Below are positions 18,291 to 27,477 of a DNA stretch of 50,128 bases, in pieces. The stretch covers positions 1 to 50,128 of the forward strand of contig NZRL01000167.1 of assembly GCA_002696205.1 (NCBI GenBank), written 5' to 3'. A model generated the notes under the pieces. The model was not told where the DNA came from and did no database searches. It saw nothing but the letters and a program-made list of their open reading frames with translations. Position numbers and translations under genes: made by a program. Position 1 is the stretch's first letter, and each line of letters opens with the position of its first letter. The DNA is from Rhodospirillaceae bacterium (GTDB taxonomy: Bacteria > Pseudomonadota > Alphaproteobacteria > Rhodospirillales > Casp-alpha2).

Positions 18291-19067
18291 CTATTTGTTC
18301 TTGAACGCGGGCTTCCGCTTGTCGGCGAAGGCCGCCATGCCTTCCTTCTGATCCTCGGTGCCGAAGGAGGCGTGGAACATGCGCCGCTCGAATTTCACGC
18401 CTTCGGCCAGGGTCGTTTCGAACGCCCGATTGACGGCCTCCTTGGCCAGCATGGCGATGGGCCGCGACATCCCGGCGATGGTTTCCGCCGTCTTGATCGC
18501 GTCGTCCAAAAGGTCCGCCGCCGGCACAATGCGCGCGACCAGACCCGCGCGTTCGGCTTCTTCGGCGTCCATCATGCGACCGGTCAGGCACATCTCCATG
18601 GCCTTGGCCTTGCCCACGGCGCGGGTCAGGCGCTGCGTCCCGCCGGCGCCGGGCAGGGTGCCGATGGTGATTTCCGGCTGACCGAACTTGGCGTTGTCCG
18701 CGGCGATGATCAGGTCGCACATCATGGCGATCTCGCAGCCGCCGCCCAGCGCATAGCCCGCGACCGCCGCGATCACCGGCTTGCGGCAGCTGGCGATGCG
18801 TTCCCAGTCGACGGTGATGAAATCGGACGTATAGGCGTCCATCCAGCTTTGGCCCTGCATCTCCTTGATGTCGGCCCCGGCGGCGAACGCCTTTTCCGAT
18901 CCGGTGACGACGATGGCGCCGATGTCGGCGTCGGCCTCGAAGGCGTCCAGCGCCTGGCGCATCTCACCGACCAGCGCCTTGTTCAGGGCGTTCAGGGCCT
19001 TGGGCCGGTTCAGGGTGATCAAGCCCACGGCGCCGCGGGTTTCGACCAGGATGTTCTCAAATGCCAT
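18291..19067 (-). CDS. Enoyl-CoA hydratase
   Basis: The 258-residue crotonase-family protein hydrates trans-2-enoyl-CoA to 3-hydroxyacyl-CoA in fatty-acid and short-chain acyl-CoA breakdown. The CoA-binding and oxyanion-hole segments AAGADIKEM (near 62) and [16 protein letters not shown] (near 103) are intact. The catalytic acids lie in [20 protein letters not shown], with one Glu in PEIT and the second expected in the preceding helix region. The C-terminus [12 protein letters not shown] is typical of mitochondrial-type (ECHS1-like) hydratases. Start ATG 19067. It is downstream of a small secreted protein gene and mutM, all on the minus strand. Substrate preference cannot be read from sequence. 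Confidence 0.93.
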   Translation of the reverse strand: MAFENILVETRGAVGLITLNRPKALNALNKALVGEMRQALDAFEADADIGAIVVTGSEKAFAAGADIKEMQGQSWMDAYTSDFITVDWERIASCRKPVIAAVAGYALGGGCEIAMMCDLIIAADNAKFGQPEITIGTLPGAGGTQRLTRAVGKAKAMEMCLTGRMMDAEEAERAGLVARIVPAADLLDDAIKTAETIAGMSRPIAMLAKEAVNRAFETTLAEGVKFERRMFHASFGTEDQKEGMAAFADKRKPAFKNK

Positions 19068-19129
19068 GACGTTCGGTCCGTTCTTTAAAGGAATGACTAA
19101 AAAGGGTCGCGGCGCCCGGGGAGCGACGG

Positions 19130-19498
19130 TCAGCCGCCGGGTGCCAGCCTGAAGCGCACCGTGGGCAGGGGCCCCGCCGGAAATTCCAGGTTCAGGGTTT
19201 CGCCCTCGCGCCCGTATTGGCCGCGCGCCGTCTTGCTCCAGCCGAGCTGCGGCAGGGTCGCGTCGTAGAAATCGAGCACCGCCTTGCGGTCGACCGCGCC
19301 CATCAGGGCCTGAGCCTCGACGATGCGCCCGGCGGGCGTTTCGAACACCACGCCCGCGTCGGGAATGTCGGTCAGGCCCGGCATCAGCGGCAGGGCGTCG
19401 ATCCCGCCGACGAATTGCGCCAGGGCGGCGGGCGCGCCCAGCGCCAGCCAGATCAAGCCGGCGGCGGCGAACAGACGAAGGCGGGCAAGCGATTTCAT
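19130..19498 (-). CDS. Small secreted protein of unknown function
   Basis: I do not recognise this 122-residue protein. It has a clear Sec signal peptide: [10 protein letters not shown], a hydrophobic core to about residue 24, and APAALAQF as the likely cleavage site. The mature part (about 97 residues) contains [26 protein letters not shown] and a [11 protein letters not shown] segment, and ends in beta-rich sequence. Cysteine and lipobox are absent, so it should be a soluble periplasmic protein. It starts 14 nt after mutM, so the two are probably cotranscribed. The tight spacing, signal peptide and codon use like its neighbours argue that it is a real gene. Confidence 0.75.
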   Translation of the reverse strand: MKSLARLRLFAAAGLIWLALGAPAALAQFVGGIDALPLMPGLTDIPDAGVVFETPAGRIVEAQALMGAVDRKAVLDFYDATLPQLGWSKTARGQYGREGETLNLEFPAGPLPTVRFRLAPGG

Positions 19499-19512
19499 GG
19501 CCCGGTGATACC

Positions 19513-20343
19513 CTACCTCTGGCAGCGGGAACAATAGAAAGTCGACCGCCCGGCCTGGACGATCTGGCGCACCGGCGCGGCGCAGCCCGCATGGCGGCAA
19601 GCCTCGCCCGTGCGGCCGTAGACGTCGAAATTATGCTGGAAATAGCCCAGCTCCCCGTCCGGGCGGATATGGTCGCGCAGACTGGACCCGCCGCTTTCGA
19701 TGGCCGCCTTGAGCACATCCTTGACCGATTGGGCGAGCTTGTCCGCCCGCGCGCCCTGCACCGTATGGGCCAACCGTTTGGGCGAGATCCCGGCGCGGAA
19801 CAGGGCCTCGCAGGCATAAATGTTGCCGACGCCGGACACCACGCCCTGATCCAGCAGCGCCGCCTTGATCGGCGTCTTACGGCCCTTGAGCCTAGCCGCC
19901 AGGACCTTGCCGTTGAAGGCATCGTCGTCCAAAGGCTCCGGCCCCAGCTTGGCCAGCATGGGATAACTGCCCAGGTCCTCGGCGGACCAGATGTCCATGA
20001 ACCCGAAGCGGCGCGGATCGTTGAAATGGATTTCACCGCCGCCGGACATGCGGAAGATGACATGGTCGTGCTTTTCTTCCGGGAACGGCCCCGCCCCGAT
20101 GCGGAAGCTGCCGGACATGCCCAGATGCGCGATCAGCACCTCCGGCCCATCCAGATCGAAAATCAGGAACTTGGCGCGGCGGCGGATGCCGGTGACCCTG
20201 CGCCCGGTCAGGCGCTGGCCGAACCCGTCGGGAAAAGGAAAGCGCAGGTTCGGGCGGCGCGCGACGGCGGCGTCCAGGCGACGGCCCAGCATGGCGGGCT
20301 CCAGACCCCGGCGGACGGTTTCGACTTCGGGCAGTTCGGGCAT
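19513..20343 (-). CDS. mutM: Formamidopyrimidine-DNA glycosylase MutM
   Basis: MutM removes 8-oxoguanine and formamidopyrimidines and nicks the abasic site. The 276-residue protein begins [14 protein letters not shown], with the catalytic Pro2 and Glu3. Lys58 lies in RRAKFL, and the DNA-intercalating loop region includes [18 protein letters not shown] is present. The C-terminal zinc finger has four cysteines (ACRHAGC ... FYCSRCQR). ATG 20343 must be the start, because Pro2 is the nucleophile after Met removal; an in-frame start five codons upstream would destroy this. It is divergent from ubiE across 81 nt. Confidence 0.97.
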   Translation of the reverse strand: MPELPEVETVRRGLEPAMLGRRLDAAVARRPNLRFPFPDGFGQRLTGRRVTGIRRRAKFLIFDLDGPEVLIAHLGMSGSFRIGAGPFPEEKHDHVIFRMSGGGEIHFNDPRRFGFMDIWSAEDLGSYPMLAKLGPEPLDDDAFNGKVLAARLKGRKTPIKAALLDQGVVSGVGNIYACEALFRAGISPKRLAHTVQGARADKLAQSVKDVLKAAIESGGSSLRDHIRPDGELGYFQHNFDVYGRTGEACRHAGCAAPVRQIVQAGRSTFYCSRCQR

Positions 20344-20424
20344 GGGAAACTCGTGCAAACGGATCGGCGGAAGGGAACGCAGGACCGTAGCCTGTCCGGG
20401 CCCGTTAGGCTATGTTCCATCGCC

Positions 20425-21234
20425 ATGATCGACGAAAAGACGGAAACCCCTGAAAAAGCGGGGACATCGGGCGGCCCGAGCGGCACAGGCACGACTCACT
20501 TCGGCTTCCGCGAGGTTGCCGAGGATGAGAAGGCGGGCATGGTGCGCGGCGTGTTCGACAGCGTCGCCTCGAAATACGATCTGATGAACGATCTTATGTC
20601 GCTGGGCATCCACCGGCTGTGGAAATCCGCGATGATGGATTGGCTGCGCCCGCGCCCGGGCATGACGCTGCTGGACGTCGGCGGCGGTACGGGCGATATC
20701 GCCTTCCGGTTTCTGGAACGCGGCGGCGCGGGCGTCACCGTCTGCGACATCAACGAAGAAATGCTGCGCCATGGCCAGGCCCGCGCCATTGACCAGGGGA
20801 TGCTCAAGGGCTTCGCGGACGGCGGCATCGACTGGGTCACCGGCGATGCGGAAAACCTGCCCTTTCCCGACAATTCCTTCGATGCCTTCACCATCGCCTT
20901 CTGCATCCGCAACGTCACCCATCCGGAAAACGCGCTGAGCGAAGCCAGGCGGGTATTGAAACCCGGCGGGCGGTTCCTCTGCCTGGAGTTTTCAAAGGTC
21001 GTGCTGCCGCTATTGGACGAGATCTACGACAAATGGTCGTTCAAGGTCCTGCCGGTGCTGGGCGAGAAGGTCGCGGGCGACCGGGATTCCTACCAATACC
21101 TCGCCGAAAGCATCCGCCGCTTCCCGCCGCAGGACGAGTTCAAGGCGATGATCGCCGACGCCGGTCTGTCGCAGCCCGAATACCGCAACCTGTCCGGCGG
21201 CATCGCGGCGATGCATTCCGCCTGGCGCACCTGA
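20425..21234 (+). CDS. ubiE: Ubiquinone biosynthesis C-methyltransferase UbiE
   Basis: The 269-residue SAM-dependent methyltransferase methylates the demethoxyubiquinone (and demethylmenaquinone) ring. Signatures are [17 protein letters not shown], the SAM loop [33 protein letters not shown], and the closing [16 protein letters not shown]. An N-terminal extension of about 25 Thr/Gly-rich residues precedes the conserved HFGFREV. It is 20 nt ahead of ubiB, which works in the same pathway, so the two form an operon. Confidence 0.96.
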   Translation: MIDEKTETPEKAGTSGGPSGTGTTHFGFREVAEDEKAGMVRGVFDSVASKYDLMNDLMSLGIHRLWKSAMMDWLRPRPGMTLLDVGGGTGDIAFRFLERGGAGVTVCDINEEMLRHGQARAIDQGMLKGFADGGIDWVTGDAENLPFPDNSFDAFTIAFCIRNVTHPENALSEARRVLKPGGRFLCLEFSKVVLPLLDEIYDKWSFKVLPVLGEKVAGDRDSYQYLAESIRRFPPQDEFKAMIADAGLSQPEYRNLSGGIAAMHSAWRT

Positions 21235-21254
21235 GCGGGCCCCCGAACGATACG

Positions 21255-22796
21255 ATGAGCGGCTCCCTCGGCAACCTGTCACGCCTGTTTTCCATCGCCC
21301 GGCTGCTGGCGCGGCACGACGCGCTGTTCCCCCTGGAAGACCTGGGCGTCGCGCCCGCGATCTGCCGCGTTGCCAAGATGCTGTCCAAACGGTCCGCCCC
21401 CGGCCGCCCCGGCGAACGCCTGGCGGCGGCCTTGTCGGAAGCGGGGCCGAGTTTCATCAAGCTGGGCCAGGCGCTATCCACCCGCCCCGACCTGCTGGGC
21501 GAGGAAATCACCGAGGACCTGGCCCTGTTGCAGGACGACCTGCCGCCGTTTTCCGCCGCCGAAGCCCGCCAGGCCATCGAACAGGAATTCCAGGTGCCCC
21601 TGGAGGAATTGTTCACCCGGTTCGATGAGACGCCGGTCGCCGCCGCCTCCATCGCCCAGGTCCATTTCGCCGAAACGACCGAGGGCGAACAGGTCGCCGT
21701 CAAGATCCTGCGCCCCGGCATCGAAACCCGGTTCCGCCGCGATCTGGACCTGTTCCGTTGGTGCGCCAAGATCGTCGAGCGCGCGCGCCCGGATCTGAAG
21801 CGCCTGAAGCCGCGCGAGATCGTGGAAACCATTGCCCAGTCCGTCGAATTGGAAATGGACCTGCGGTTCGAAGCCGCCGCCGCCGCCGAAATGGCCGACA
21901 ACTTCGAAGGCGATGCGACCTTCATCGTGCCCGCCGTCGATTGGGCGCGCACGGGGGCCCGCGTGCTGACCACCGGGCGCATCGACGGCCTGTCGATCAA
22001 CGACCGGGACGCCATCATCGCCGCCGGGATCGAGCCGCGCACCGTGGTCGAAAACGCCGCCCGCGCCTTCTTCAACCAAGTCTTCCGCGACGGCTTCTTC
22101 CACGCCGATCTGCACCCCGGCAATCTGTTCGTCATGGAAGACGGCGCCATCGGGGCCGTCGATTTCGGCATCATGGGCCGGGTCGATCAGCGCACCCGGC
22201 GAACGCTCGGCGAGATGTTGCTGGGCTTCCTGACCCGCGATTACCGCCGCGCCGCCGAAGTGCATTTCGAGGCCGGATGGGTACCGCGCGACAAATCCGT
22301 CGACGCCTTCACCCAGGCCTGCCGGTCCATCGCCGAGCCGATTTTGGACAAGCCGCAGCACGAGATTTCCGTCGGAAGGCTTCTGGGCCAGTTGTTCCAG
22401 GTCACGGAAACCTTCGCCATGGAGGCGCAGCCGCAGTTGCTGTTGCTGCAGAAAACCATGCTGACCGCCGAAGGCGTCAGCCGGCGGCTCTATCCCGACA
22501 CCAACATGTGGATTTTGGCCCGTCCTCTGATCGAGGACTGGATGCTTGCCAACCTGGGCCCCGAAGCCAAGATCGCCGAAACCATGCAGGGCCTGGCCCA
22601 GGCGGCGGAACGCCTGCCGCGCGTCATGGAAGACCTGGAAATCGGCGCCCGGCGCCTCGCCGAAGGCCGACTGACCCTGGACCCGGAGACCGTCCGCCTG
22701 CTGCGCGACGGCGATGGCAAATCCCGCACGCCGGTCGTCCTTTGGATCGGGGTGGCTTTGCTGGCCGCGATTTTCCTCTTTGCGCTTGTGGATTGA
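21255..22796 (+). CDS. ubiB: Ubiquinone biosynthesis protein UbiB (ABC1/ADCK family)
   Basis: UbiB is a membrane-tethered atypical kinase-like ATPase needed for ubiquinone synthesis. The 513-residue protein has the family's KxGQ helix (FIKLGQALSTRPDLL), the Ala-rich nucleotide loop VAAASIAQVH in place of a Gly-rich loop, VAVKILRPG, the catalytic-loop equivalent FHADLHPGNLF, and VDFGIMG. A C-terminal hydrophobic segment (about 493-512) should anchor it to the inner membrane. The ATG at 21255 is 20 nt after the ubiE stop. Confidence 0.95.
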   Translation: MSGSLGNLSRLFSIARLLARHDALFPLEDLGVAPAICRVAKMLSKRSAPGRPGERLAAALSEAGPSFIKLGQALSTRPDLLGEEITEDLALLQDDLPPFSAAEARQAIEQEFQVPLEELFTRFDETPVAAASIAQVHFAETTEGEQVAVKILRPGIETRFRRDLDLFRWCAKIVERARPDLKRLKPREIVETIAQSVELEMDLRFEAAAAAEMADNFEGDATFIVPAVDWARTGARVLTTGRIDGLSINDRDAIIAAGIEPRTVVENAARAFFNQVFRDGFFHADLHPGNLFVMEDGAIGAVDFGIMGRVDQRTRRTLGEMLLGFLTRDYRRAAEVHFEAGWVPRDKSVDAFTQACRSIAEPILDKPQHEISVGRLLGQLFQVTETFAMEAQPQLLLLQKTMLTAEGVSRRLYPDTNMWILARPLIEDWMLANLGPEAKIAETMQGLAQAAERLPRVMEDLEIGARRLAEGRLTLDPETVRLLRDGDGKSRTPVVLWIGVALLAAIFLFALVD

Positions 22797-22917
22797 CGCA
22801 AGAACCTTGAAAAGGGTCTGCGTAAAATTTACTTTAAGTACACTATTATTCGCGTAAATTCTGACGGGCCGGATTATTCCGTGTACAACCGGTCGGAAAC
22901 CGTGGGACATCCGCATC
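22797..22917 (+). promoter_or_regulatory. Regulatory region upstream of coaBC
   Basis: This 121-nt spacer is AT-rich in its first half. It holds a direct repeat GCGTAAA at 22820-22826 and 22852-22858, 32 nt apart. A palindrome GTAAAATTTAC lies at 22822-22832, and a TATTAT that could be a -10 lies between the repeats. No classical -35 was found. The region probably carries the coaBC-dut promoter and an operator. Confidence 0.45.
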
Positions 22918-24147
22918 ATGCTTTCCGGGAAACGCATTCTCCTGATCGTCACGGGCGGCATCGCCGCCTATAAGACGCCCGACCTCGTCCGCCGCCTGAA
23001 GGAACGGGGGGCGGCGGTGCGCTGCGTCCTGACCGCCGGCGGCGCGCAGTTCGTCACGCCCCTGGCCCTGGGCGCCGTCTCGGGCGACAAGGTCTATCAG
23101 GATCTGTTCGACCTGACCGACGAACAGGAAATGGGCCATATCCAGTTGTCCCGCGACGCCGACCTGTTGCTGGTCGCCCCGGCCTCCGCCGACGTGATGG
23201 CCAAGATGGCAGGGGGATTGGCGTCGGACCTGGCGACGACGGCGTTGCTGGCGACGGACAAGCCGGTTTTGATCGCGCCCGCCATGAACGTCCGCATGTG
23301 GGAACACGCGGCGACCCAGGCCAATCTCGAAACCCTGAAATCGCGCGGTGTCGGCGTGATCGGCCCGGACGACGGCGACATGGCCTGCGGCGAATTCGGG
23401 CCCGGGCGCATGACCGAGCCCTTGGACATCGTCCAGGCGGTGATCGATTTTTTTAGCCGGGGCCGCCCATTGGCGGGCAAGCACGCGCTGGTGACCAGCG
23501 GCCCGACGCACGAGCCCATTGACCCCGTGCGCTATATCGCCAACCGGTCGTCCGGCAAGCAGGGCCATGCCATCGCATCGGCGTTGGCCGCCCTGGGCGC
23601 ACGGGTGACCCTGGTGACCGGGCCGGTCGCCCTGACCGATCCGGCGGGCGTCGCCACGGTCCATGTCGAGACGGCGCGCGACATGCTGGCCGCCTGTACC
23701 GAAGCCCTGCCCGCCGATATCGCCGTCTGCGCCGCCGCCGTCGCCGATTGGCGAACCGCCGACGCGGCGCCGGAGAAGATGAAGAAAGACGGCAAGGCCC
23801 TTCCTTCACTGAGCCTTGCGGAAAACCCGGATATCCTGGCGGCCCTATCCACCGGCGGCGACAAGCGCCCGGCCCTGGTCGTCGGCTTCGCCGCCGAGAC
23901 GGAAAAGGTCATCGACCACGCCCGGGCGAAGCTGGCCAAGAAGGGCTGCGATTGGATCTGCGCCAACGACGTCTCGCCGGAAACCGGCACCTTCGGCGGC
24001 GACAGCAACCGGGTGCATCTGGTGACCGGCGACGGCGTCGAGGATTGGCCGCAGTCGTCCAAGGCCCGGGTCGCCGAGACCCTGGCCCAGCGCATCGCCG
24101 ATCATTTCGCGGCCGCTGCGCAATCCGTGGACCAGACGAGCGAATGA
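22918..24147 (+). CDS. coaBC: Bifunctional phosphopantothenoylcysteine decarboxylase / phosphopantothenate-cysteine ligase CoaBC (Dfp)
   Basis: CoaBC carries out two middle steps of coenzyme A synthesis. The N-terminal flavoprotein CoaC domain (about 1-190) has [19 protein letters not shown], the substrate clamp PAMNVRMW, and the active-site cysteine in [11 protein letters not shown]. The C-terminal CoaB ligase domain (about 190-400) has [27 protein letters not shown], and NPDIL. The 409-residue length is usual for the fused form. Its stop overlaps the dut start by 4 nt (ATGA), so the two are translationally coupled. The dfp-dut pairing is widespread in bacteria. Confidence 0.96.
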   Translation: MLSGKRILLIVTGGIAAYKTPDLVRRLKERGAAVRCVLTAGGAQFVTPLALGAVSGDKVYQDLFDLTDEQEMGHIQLSRDADLLLVAPASADVMAKMAGGLASDLATTALLATDKPVLIAPAMNVRMWEHAATQANLETLKSRGVGVIGPDDGDMACGEFGPGRMTEPLDIVQAVIDFFSRGRPLAGKHALVTSGPTHEPIDPVRYIANRSSGKQGHAIASALAALGARVTLVTGPVALTDPAGVATVHVETARDMLAACTEALPADIAVCAAAVADWRTADAAPEKMKKDGKALPSLSLAENPDILAALSTGGDKRPALVVGFAAETEKVIDHARAKLAKKGCDWICANDVSPETGTFGGDSNRVHLVTGDGVEDWPQSSKARVAETLAQRIADHFAAAAQSVDQTSE

Positions 24148-24614
24148 CCGCCGTCGGCGTTCCCATCATGCGGCTGCCGCACGGCGCCGATCTGCCCCTG
24201 CCGTCCTACGCGACGGAGGGGGCCGCCGGCATGGATTTGATGGCCGCGACCGACGCGCCGATGACCTTGGCGCCCCTGGCCCGCGCCATGGTGCCGACCG
24301 GCATCGCCATCGCCCTGCCCGCCGGGTTCGAGGCCCAGGTCCGCCCCCGGTCGGGTCTGGCGGCCAAGAACGGGGTCACGGTCCTGAACAGCCCCGGCAC
24401 GGTGGATGCCGACTACCGCGGCGAGGTCAAGGTCATCCTGGTGAACTTGAGTGACGAGCCCTTTGAAATTCAACCCGGCATGCGCATCGCCCAGATGGTG
24501 ATCGCGCCCGTGACACGGGCCGCCTGGGACGAGCGGGACAACCTGGACGATACGGCGCGTGGCGCCGGCGGGTTCGGGTCGACAGGAACACAGTCCGAGA
24601 TGGGGAGAGACTGA
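24144..24614 (+). CDS. dut: dUTP diphosphatase (dUTPase)
   Basis: This 156-residue trimeric dUTPase hydrolyses dUTP to dUMP and keeps uracil out of DNA. All five motifs are present: [52 protein letters not shown], and [11 protein letters not shown] at the C-terminal arm. ATG 24144 overlaps the coaBC stop. It is followed after 4 nt by an Rrf2-family regulator gene, so the transcript probably continues. Confidence 0.97.
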   Translation: MTAVGVPIMRLPHGADLPLPSYATEGAAGMDLMAATDAPMTLAPLARAMVPTGIAIALPAGFEAQVRPRSGLAAKNGVTVLNSPGTVDADYRGEVKVILVNLSDEPFEIQPGMRIAQMVIAPVTRAAWDERDNLDDTARGAGGFGSTGTQSEMGRD

Positions 24615-24618
24615 TCCG

Positions 24619-25074
24619 ATGTTACGCCTATCAAAGAAGACCCTTTACGCGATAGAGGCCGTCTTGGACGTCGCCTATCACATGGGTGCGCAACCGGTGC
24701 AAAGCCGCGACATCACCCGCCGACAAGGCATTCCGCGGCGCTATCTGGAACAGGCCCTGCAACAGCTGGTCAAGGCCGACATCCTGGTCGGCGTGCGCGG
24801 GCCCAAGGGCGGATATCGCCTGGCCCGGGAACGGCGGCGCATCACGGTCGGCGAGATCGTGCGCGTGATCGCCGGTGCCGACGGCACCGATGACGTCCTG
24901 GAGGACGCCGAGGGCTCGGATCTGGGCATCAAGGTCGTGCGGCCGCTATGGCTGGAATTGCGCGACGCCGCCATGGCGCGGCTGGACGCGACCTCGATCG
25001 ACGAATTGTGCCTGAAGGCCAATCAGGCCGGGGTCGAAAGCGAAGGCCGCCCCAACCTGGATTTCACGATCTAG
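24619..25074 (+). CDS. Rrf2-family transcriptional regulator (CymR-like, no Fe-S cysteines)
   Basis: The 151-residue protein has the Rrf2 winged helix-turn-helix: LSKKTLYAIEAVLDVA, then ITRRQGIPRRYLEQALQQLVKADIL, then VRGPKGGYRLAR. IscR, NsrR and RirA bind Fe-S clusters through three cysteines in the effector loop. Here that loop has none, and the only Cys is near residue 134. The protein thus resembles CymR, the cysteine-metabolism repressor of Firmicutes, and it sits 96 nt ahead of cysK. In Bacillus CymR works in complex with CysK; a similar role here is inference. The start at 24619 is chosen because the conserved domain begins there. Its 4-nt distance to dut suggests a shared transcript. 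Confidence 0.88.
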   Translation: MLRLSKKTLYAIEAVLDVAYHMGAQPVQSRDITRRQGIPRRYLEQALQQLVKADILVGVRGPKGGYRLARERRRITVGEIVRVIAGADGTDDVLEDAEGSDLGIKVVRPLWLELRDAAMARLDATSIDELCLKANQAGVESEGRPNLDFTI

Positions 25075-25170
25075 AATGCACATCTAGGAAACGGCACGAC
25101 GCCCCATACGAAAAACAAACAAGCACTGACATCATCGGGGAATGGGAACCCGGCGGAGGAGAGACGAGAA

Positions 25171-26151
25171 ATGACCAAGGGACCCGAAATCCAAGAAGGC
25201 AGTGAGTTTAGAGGCCGCATCTACGACAGCATCATCGACACCATCGGCGCGACGCCGCTGGTCCGCCTGAAACGCCTGGCCGAGGACGCCGGGGTTTCCG
25301 CCGACATCATCGGCAAATGCGAATTCTTCAACCCCATGTCGTCGGTCAAGGACCGCATCGGCCTGAACCTGATCGAGGCCGCCGAACGGGACGGTCGCAT
25401 CCAGCCGGGGGCCACCCTGGTCGAGCCGACCTCGGGCAACACGGGCATCGCGCTGGCCTTCGTCGCGGCGGCCAAGGGCTACAAACTGATCCTGACCATG
25501 CCGGAAAGCATGTCGATCGAGCGACGCAAAATGCTCTATCTGCTGGGCGCCGAGTTGGTTCTGACCCCGGCGACGCTGGGCATGCGCGGCGCCATCGAAA
25601 AGGCCCAGGAAATCGTCGACGCGACGCCGGGCGCCATCATGCCGCAGCAGTTCGAAAACCCCGCCAACCCGGAAATCCACCGCAAGACCACGGCCGAGGA
25701 AATCTGGCGCGACACGGGCGGCCAGGTGGACGTGCTGGTCTCCGGCGTCGGCACGGGCGGCACATTGACCGGCTGCGCCCAGGTACTGCGCAAGTACAAT
25801 CCGGACATCAAGATCGTCGCGGTGGAGCCCGAAGACAGCGCCATTCTGTCCGGCGGCCTGCCCGGCCCGCATAAGATTCAAGGCATCGGCGCCGGCTTCG
25901 TGCCCGCCATCCTGGACCGCGATCAGATCGACGAGGTTCTGCAGATCGGCAACGACCGGGCCATCGAAACGTCCCGCCGCGTCGCCCGCACCGAGGGCCT
26001 GCCCTGCGGCATTTCGTCGGGTGCCGCGCTGGCCGCCGCCCTGGAACTGGCGGCCCGCGACGACATGGCAGGCAAGCGCATCGTCGTGATCCTGCCGAGC
26101 TTCGCCGAACGCTATCTCTCGACGGACCTGTTCGCCGGGATCGGCGAATAG
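25171..26151 (+). CDS. cysK: Cysteine synthase (O-acetylserine sulfhydrylase)
   Basis: This PLP enzyme makes cysteine from O-acetylserine and sulfide. The 326-residue protein has [12 protein letters not shown], the PLP lysine Lys60 in [11 protein letters not shown], the substrate loop [12 protein letters not shown], the phosphate-binding loop [10 protein letters not shown], and [12 protein letters not shown] near the C-terminus. The GGAGGAGAG ribosome binding site upstream of ATG 25171 is strong. It is the first of three closely spaced genes (cysK, moeB, DsrE-like) that look like a sulfur assimilation and transfer set. Confidence 0.95.
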   Translation: MTKGPEIQEGSEFRGRIYDSIIDTIGATPLVRLKRLAEDAGVSADIIGKCEFFNPMSSVKDRIGLNLIEAAERDGRIQPGATLVEPTSGNTGIALAFVAAAKGYKLILTMPESMSIERRKMLYLLGAELVLTPATLGMRGAIEKAQEIVDATPGAIMPQQFENPANPEIHRKTTAEEIWRDTGGQVDVLVSGVGTGGTLTGCAQVLRKYNPDIKIVAVEPEDSAILSGGLPGPHKIQGIGAGFVPAILDRDQIDEVLQIGNDRAIETSRRVARTEGLPCGISSGAALAAALELAARDDMAGKRIVVILPSFAERYLSTDLFAGIGE

Positions 26152-26169
26152 GATCGGATCGGACGGACG

Positions 26170-27015
26170 ATGGATTTCACCGACTTCACCGAAGACCAGG
26201 TCAACCGCTACGCGCGGCACATCCTGCTGAAGGAAGTCGGCGGCGTGGGGCAGGCCAAGCTGCTGGGCAGCAAGGTCCTGGTCATCGGCGCGGGCGGTCT
26301 CGGCTCGCCGGTGCTGCTTTACCTCGCCGCCGCCGGGGTCGGGACCATCGGCGTGGTCGACGACGACCGGGTGGATCTCTCGAACCTGCAACGCCAGATC
26401 ATTCATCAGACGGCGTCGGTCGGCCTGCCCAAGGTGGAAAGTGCGCGCCAGACCCTGGCCGCCATCAACCCGGACGTCACCCTGGTCGCGCACGAAACCC
26501 GCATCGGCCCGGACAACGCCATCGACCTGATTTCGCAATACGATCTGGTAACCGATGGCTCGGATAATTTCGAAACCCGGTTCCTGGTCAACGATGCCGC
26601 CTATTTCGCGAAGAAGCCCCTGGTCTCCGCCGCGATCCTGCGGTTCGACGGTCAGTTGGCGACGTTCAAGGCGCACGATTGCGACGACGATGGTCATCAC
26701 GGCCCCTGTTACCGCTGCATCTTCCGCGAACCGCCGCCGCCGGGGCAGATCCCGTCCTGTGCCGAAGCCGGGGTGCTGGGCGCGCTTTGCGGCACCATGG
26801 GATCGTTGCAGGCGACGGAAATCCTCAAGGAACTGATGGGCATCGGCGACAGCATGTCGGGTAGCCTGCTGGTTTACGAAGGTCTCGCCGCCAATTTCCG
26901 CAAGATCAAGGTGAAGGCCGATCCGGGCTGCCCGCTGTGCGGCGAGAACCCGACGATCAAGGACCTCTCCATCCACGAAGGGGCCGGGGACGGCCGCGTC
27001 TGCCATGTCGGATAG
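26170..27015 (+). CDS. moeB: MoeB/ThiF-type sulfur-carrier adenylyltransferase
   Basis: This 281-residue E1-like enzyme adenylates the C-terminal glycine of a small sulfur carrier (MoaD or ThiS type). It starts with YARHILLKEVGGVGQAKLLGS, then the nucleotide loop VIGAGGLGSPVLLYLAAAG, the VDDDRVDLSNLQRQIIH segment, and SDNFETRFLVNDA. The zinc cysteines are CYRC (about residues 178-181) and CPLC near the C-terminus; SCAEAGVLG contains the usual catalytic-loop cysteine. It lacks a rhodanese domain. No moaD or thiS gene is adjacent, so the carrier is unknown. It starts 18 nt after cysK and overlaps the next gene by 11 nt. Confidence 0.9.
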   Translation: MDFTDFTEDQVNRYARHILLKEVGGVGQAKLLGSKVLVIGAGGLGSPVLLYLAAAGVGTIGVVDDDRVDLSNLQRQIIHQTASVGLPKVESARQTLAAINPDVTLVAHETRIGPDNAIDLISQYDLVTDGSDNFETRFLVNDAAYFAKKPLVSAAILRFDGQLATFKAHDCDDDGHHGPCYRCIFREPPPPGQIPSCAEAGVLGALCGTMGSLQATEILKELMGIGDSMSGSLLVYEGLAANFRKIKVKADPGCPLCGENPTIKDLSIHEGAGDGRVCHVG

Positions 27016-27451
27016 CCCTCCGACCGCGACCACGCCGCCGGACAAGCTTTCGGTCATCGTCTATGCGGGCGAATTCGACAAGGTCCATTACGCGATGGCG
27101 ACCGCCGCCGCCGCCGCCGCCATCGGCCGGGCCGTGACCCTGTTCTTCACCATGGACGCCTGCGAAGCGCTGGGCCGCGACAAGGCCTGGCGCGCCATGC
27201 CCGTCGGCCAGGGCGGGCACAAGGACGCGGGCGCCATGGATGATGGGTTCCAGGACCTGGGCGTCGCCGATTTCGAAACCCTGATCACGTCCTGCGCCGA
27301 AATGGGCGTCGTCTTCATGGTCTGCGAAATGGGCCTGCGGGCGCGCGGCCTGGAAGATATGCCGTTGCGCGACGACATCGCCATCGCACCCGGCGGCCTG
27401 GTGACCTTCCTGAACGACGCCTCGAAAGACGGCGCCATGCTGTTCATCTAG
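27005..27451 (+). CDS. DsrE/DsrF-like sulfur-transfer family protein
   Basis: The 148-residue protein resembles the DsrE2-like family. VIVYAGEFDKVHYAMATAA forms the first strand and helix, VTLFFTMDACEAL follows, and two cysteines lie in ITSCAEMGVVFMVCEMGL (Cys97, Cys107), the usual place for the persulfide-carrying cysteine. There is no signal peptide, so it acts in the cytoplasm. Its start overlaps moeB by 11 nt, which implies coupled translation. With cysK and moeB upstream, a role in handing sulfur to an acceptor is likely, but the partner is not known. The gene ends convergent with pabC. Confidence 0.8.
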   Translation: MSDSPPTATTPPDKLSVIVYAGEFDKVHYAMATAAAAAAIGRAVTLFFTMDACEALGRDKAWRAMPVGQGGHKDAGAMDDGFQDLGVADFETLITSCAEMGVVFMVCEMGLRARGLEDMPLRDDIAIAPGGLVTFLNDASKDGAMLFI

Positions 27452-27477
27452 TCGTCTCGTTGGGCCAATCAGGCGGG

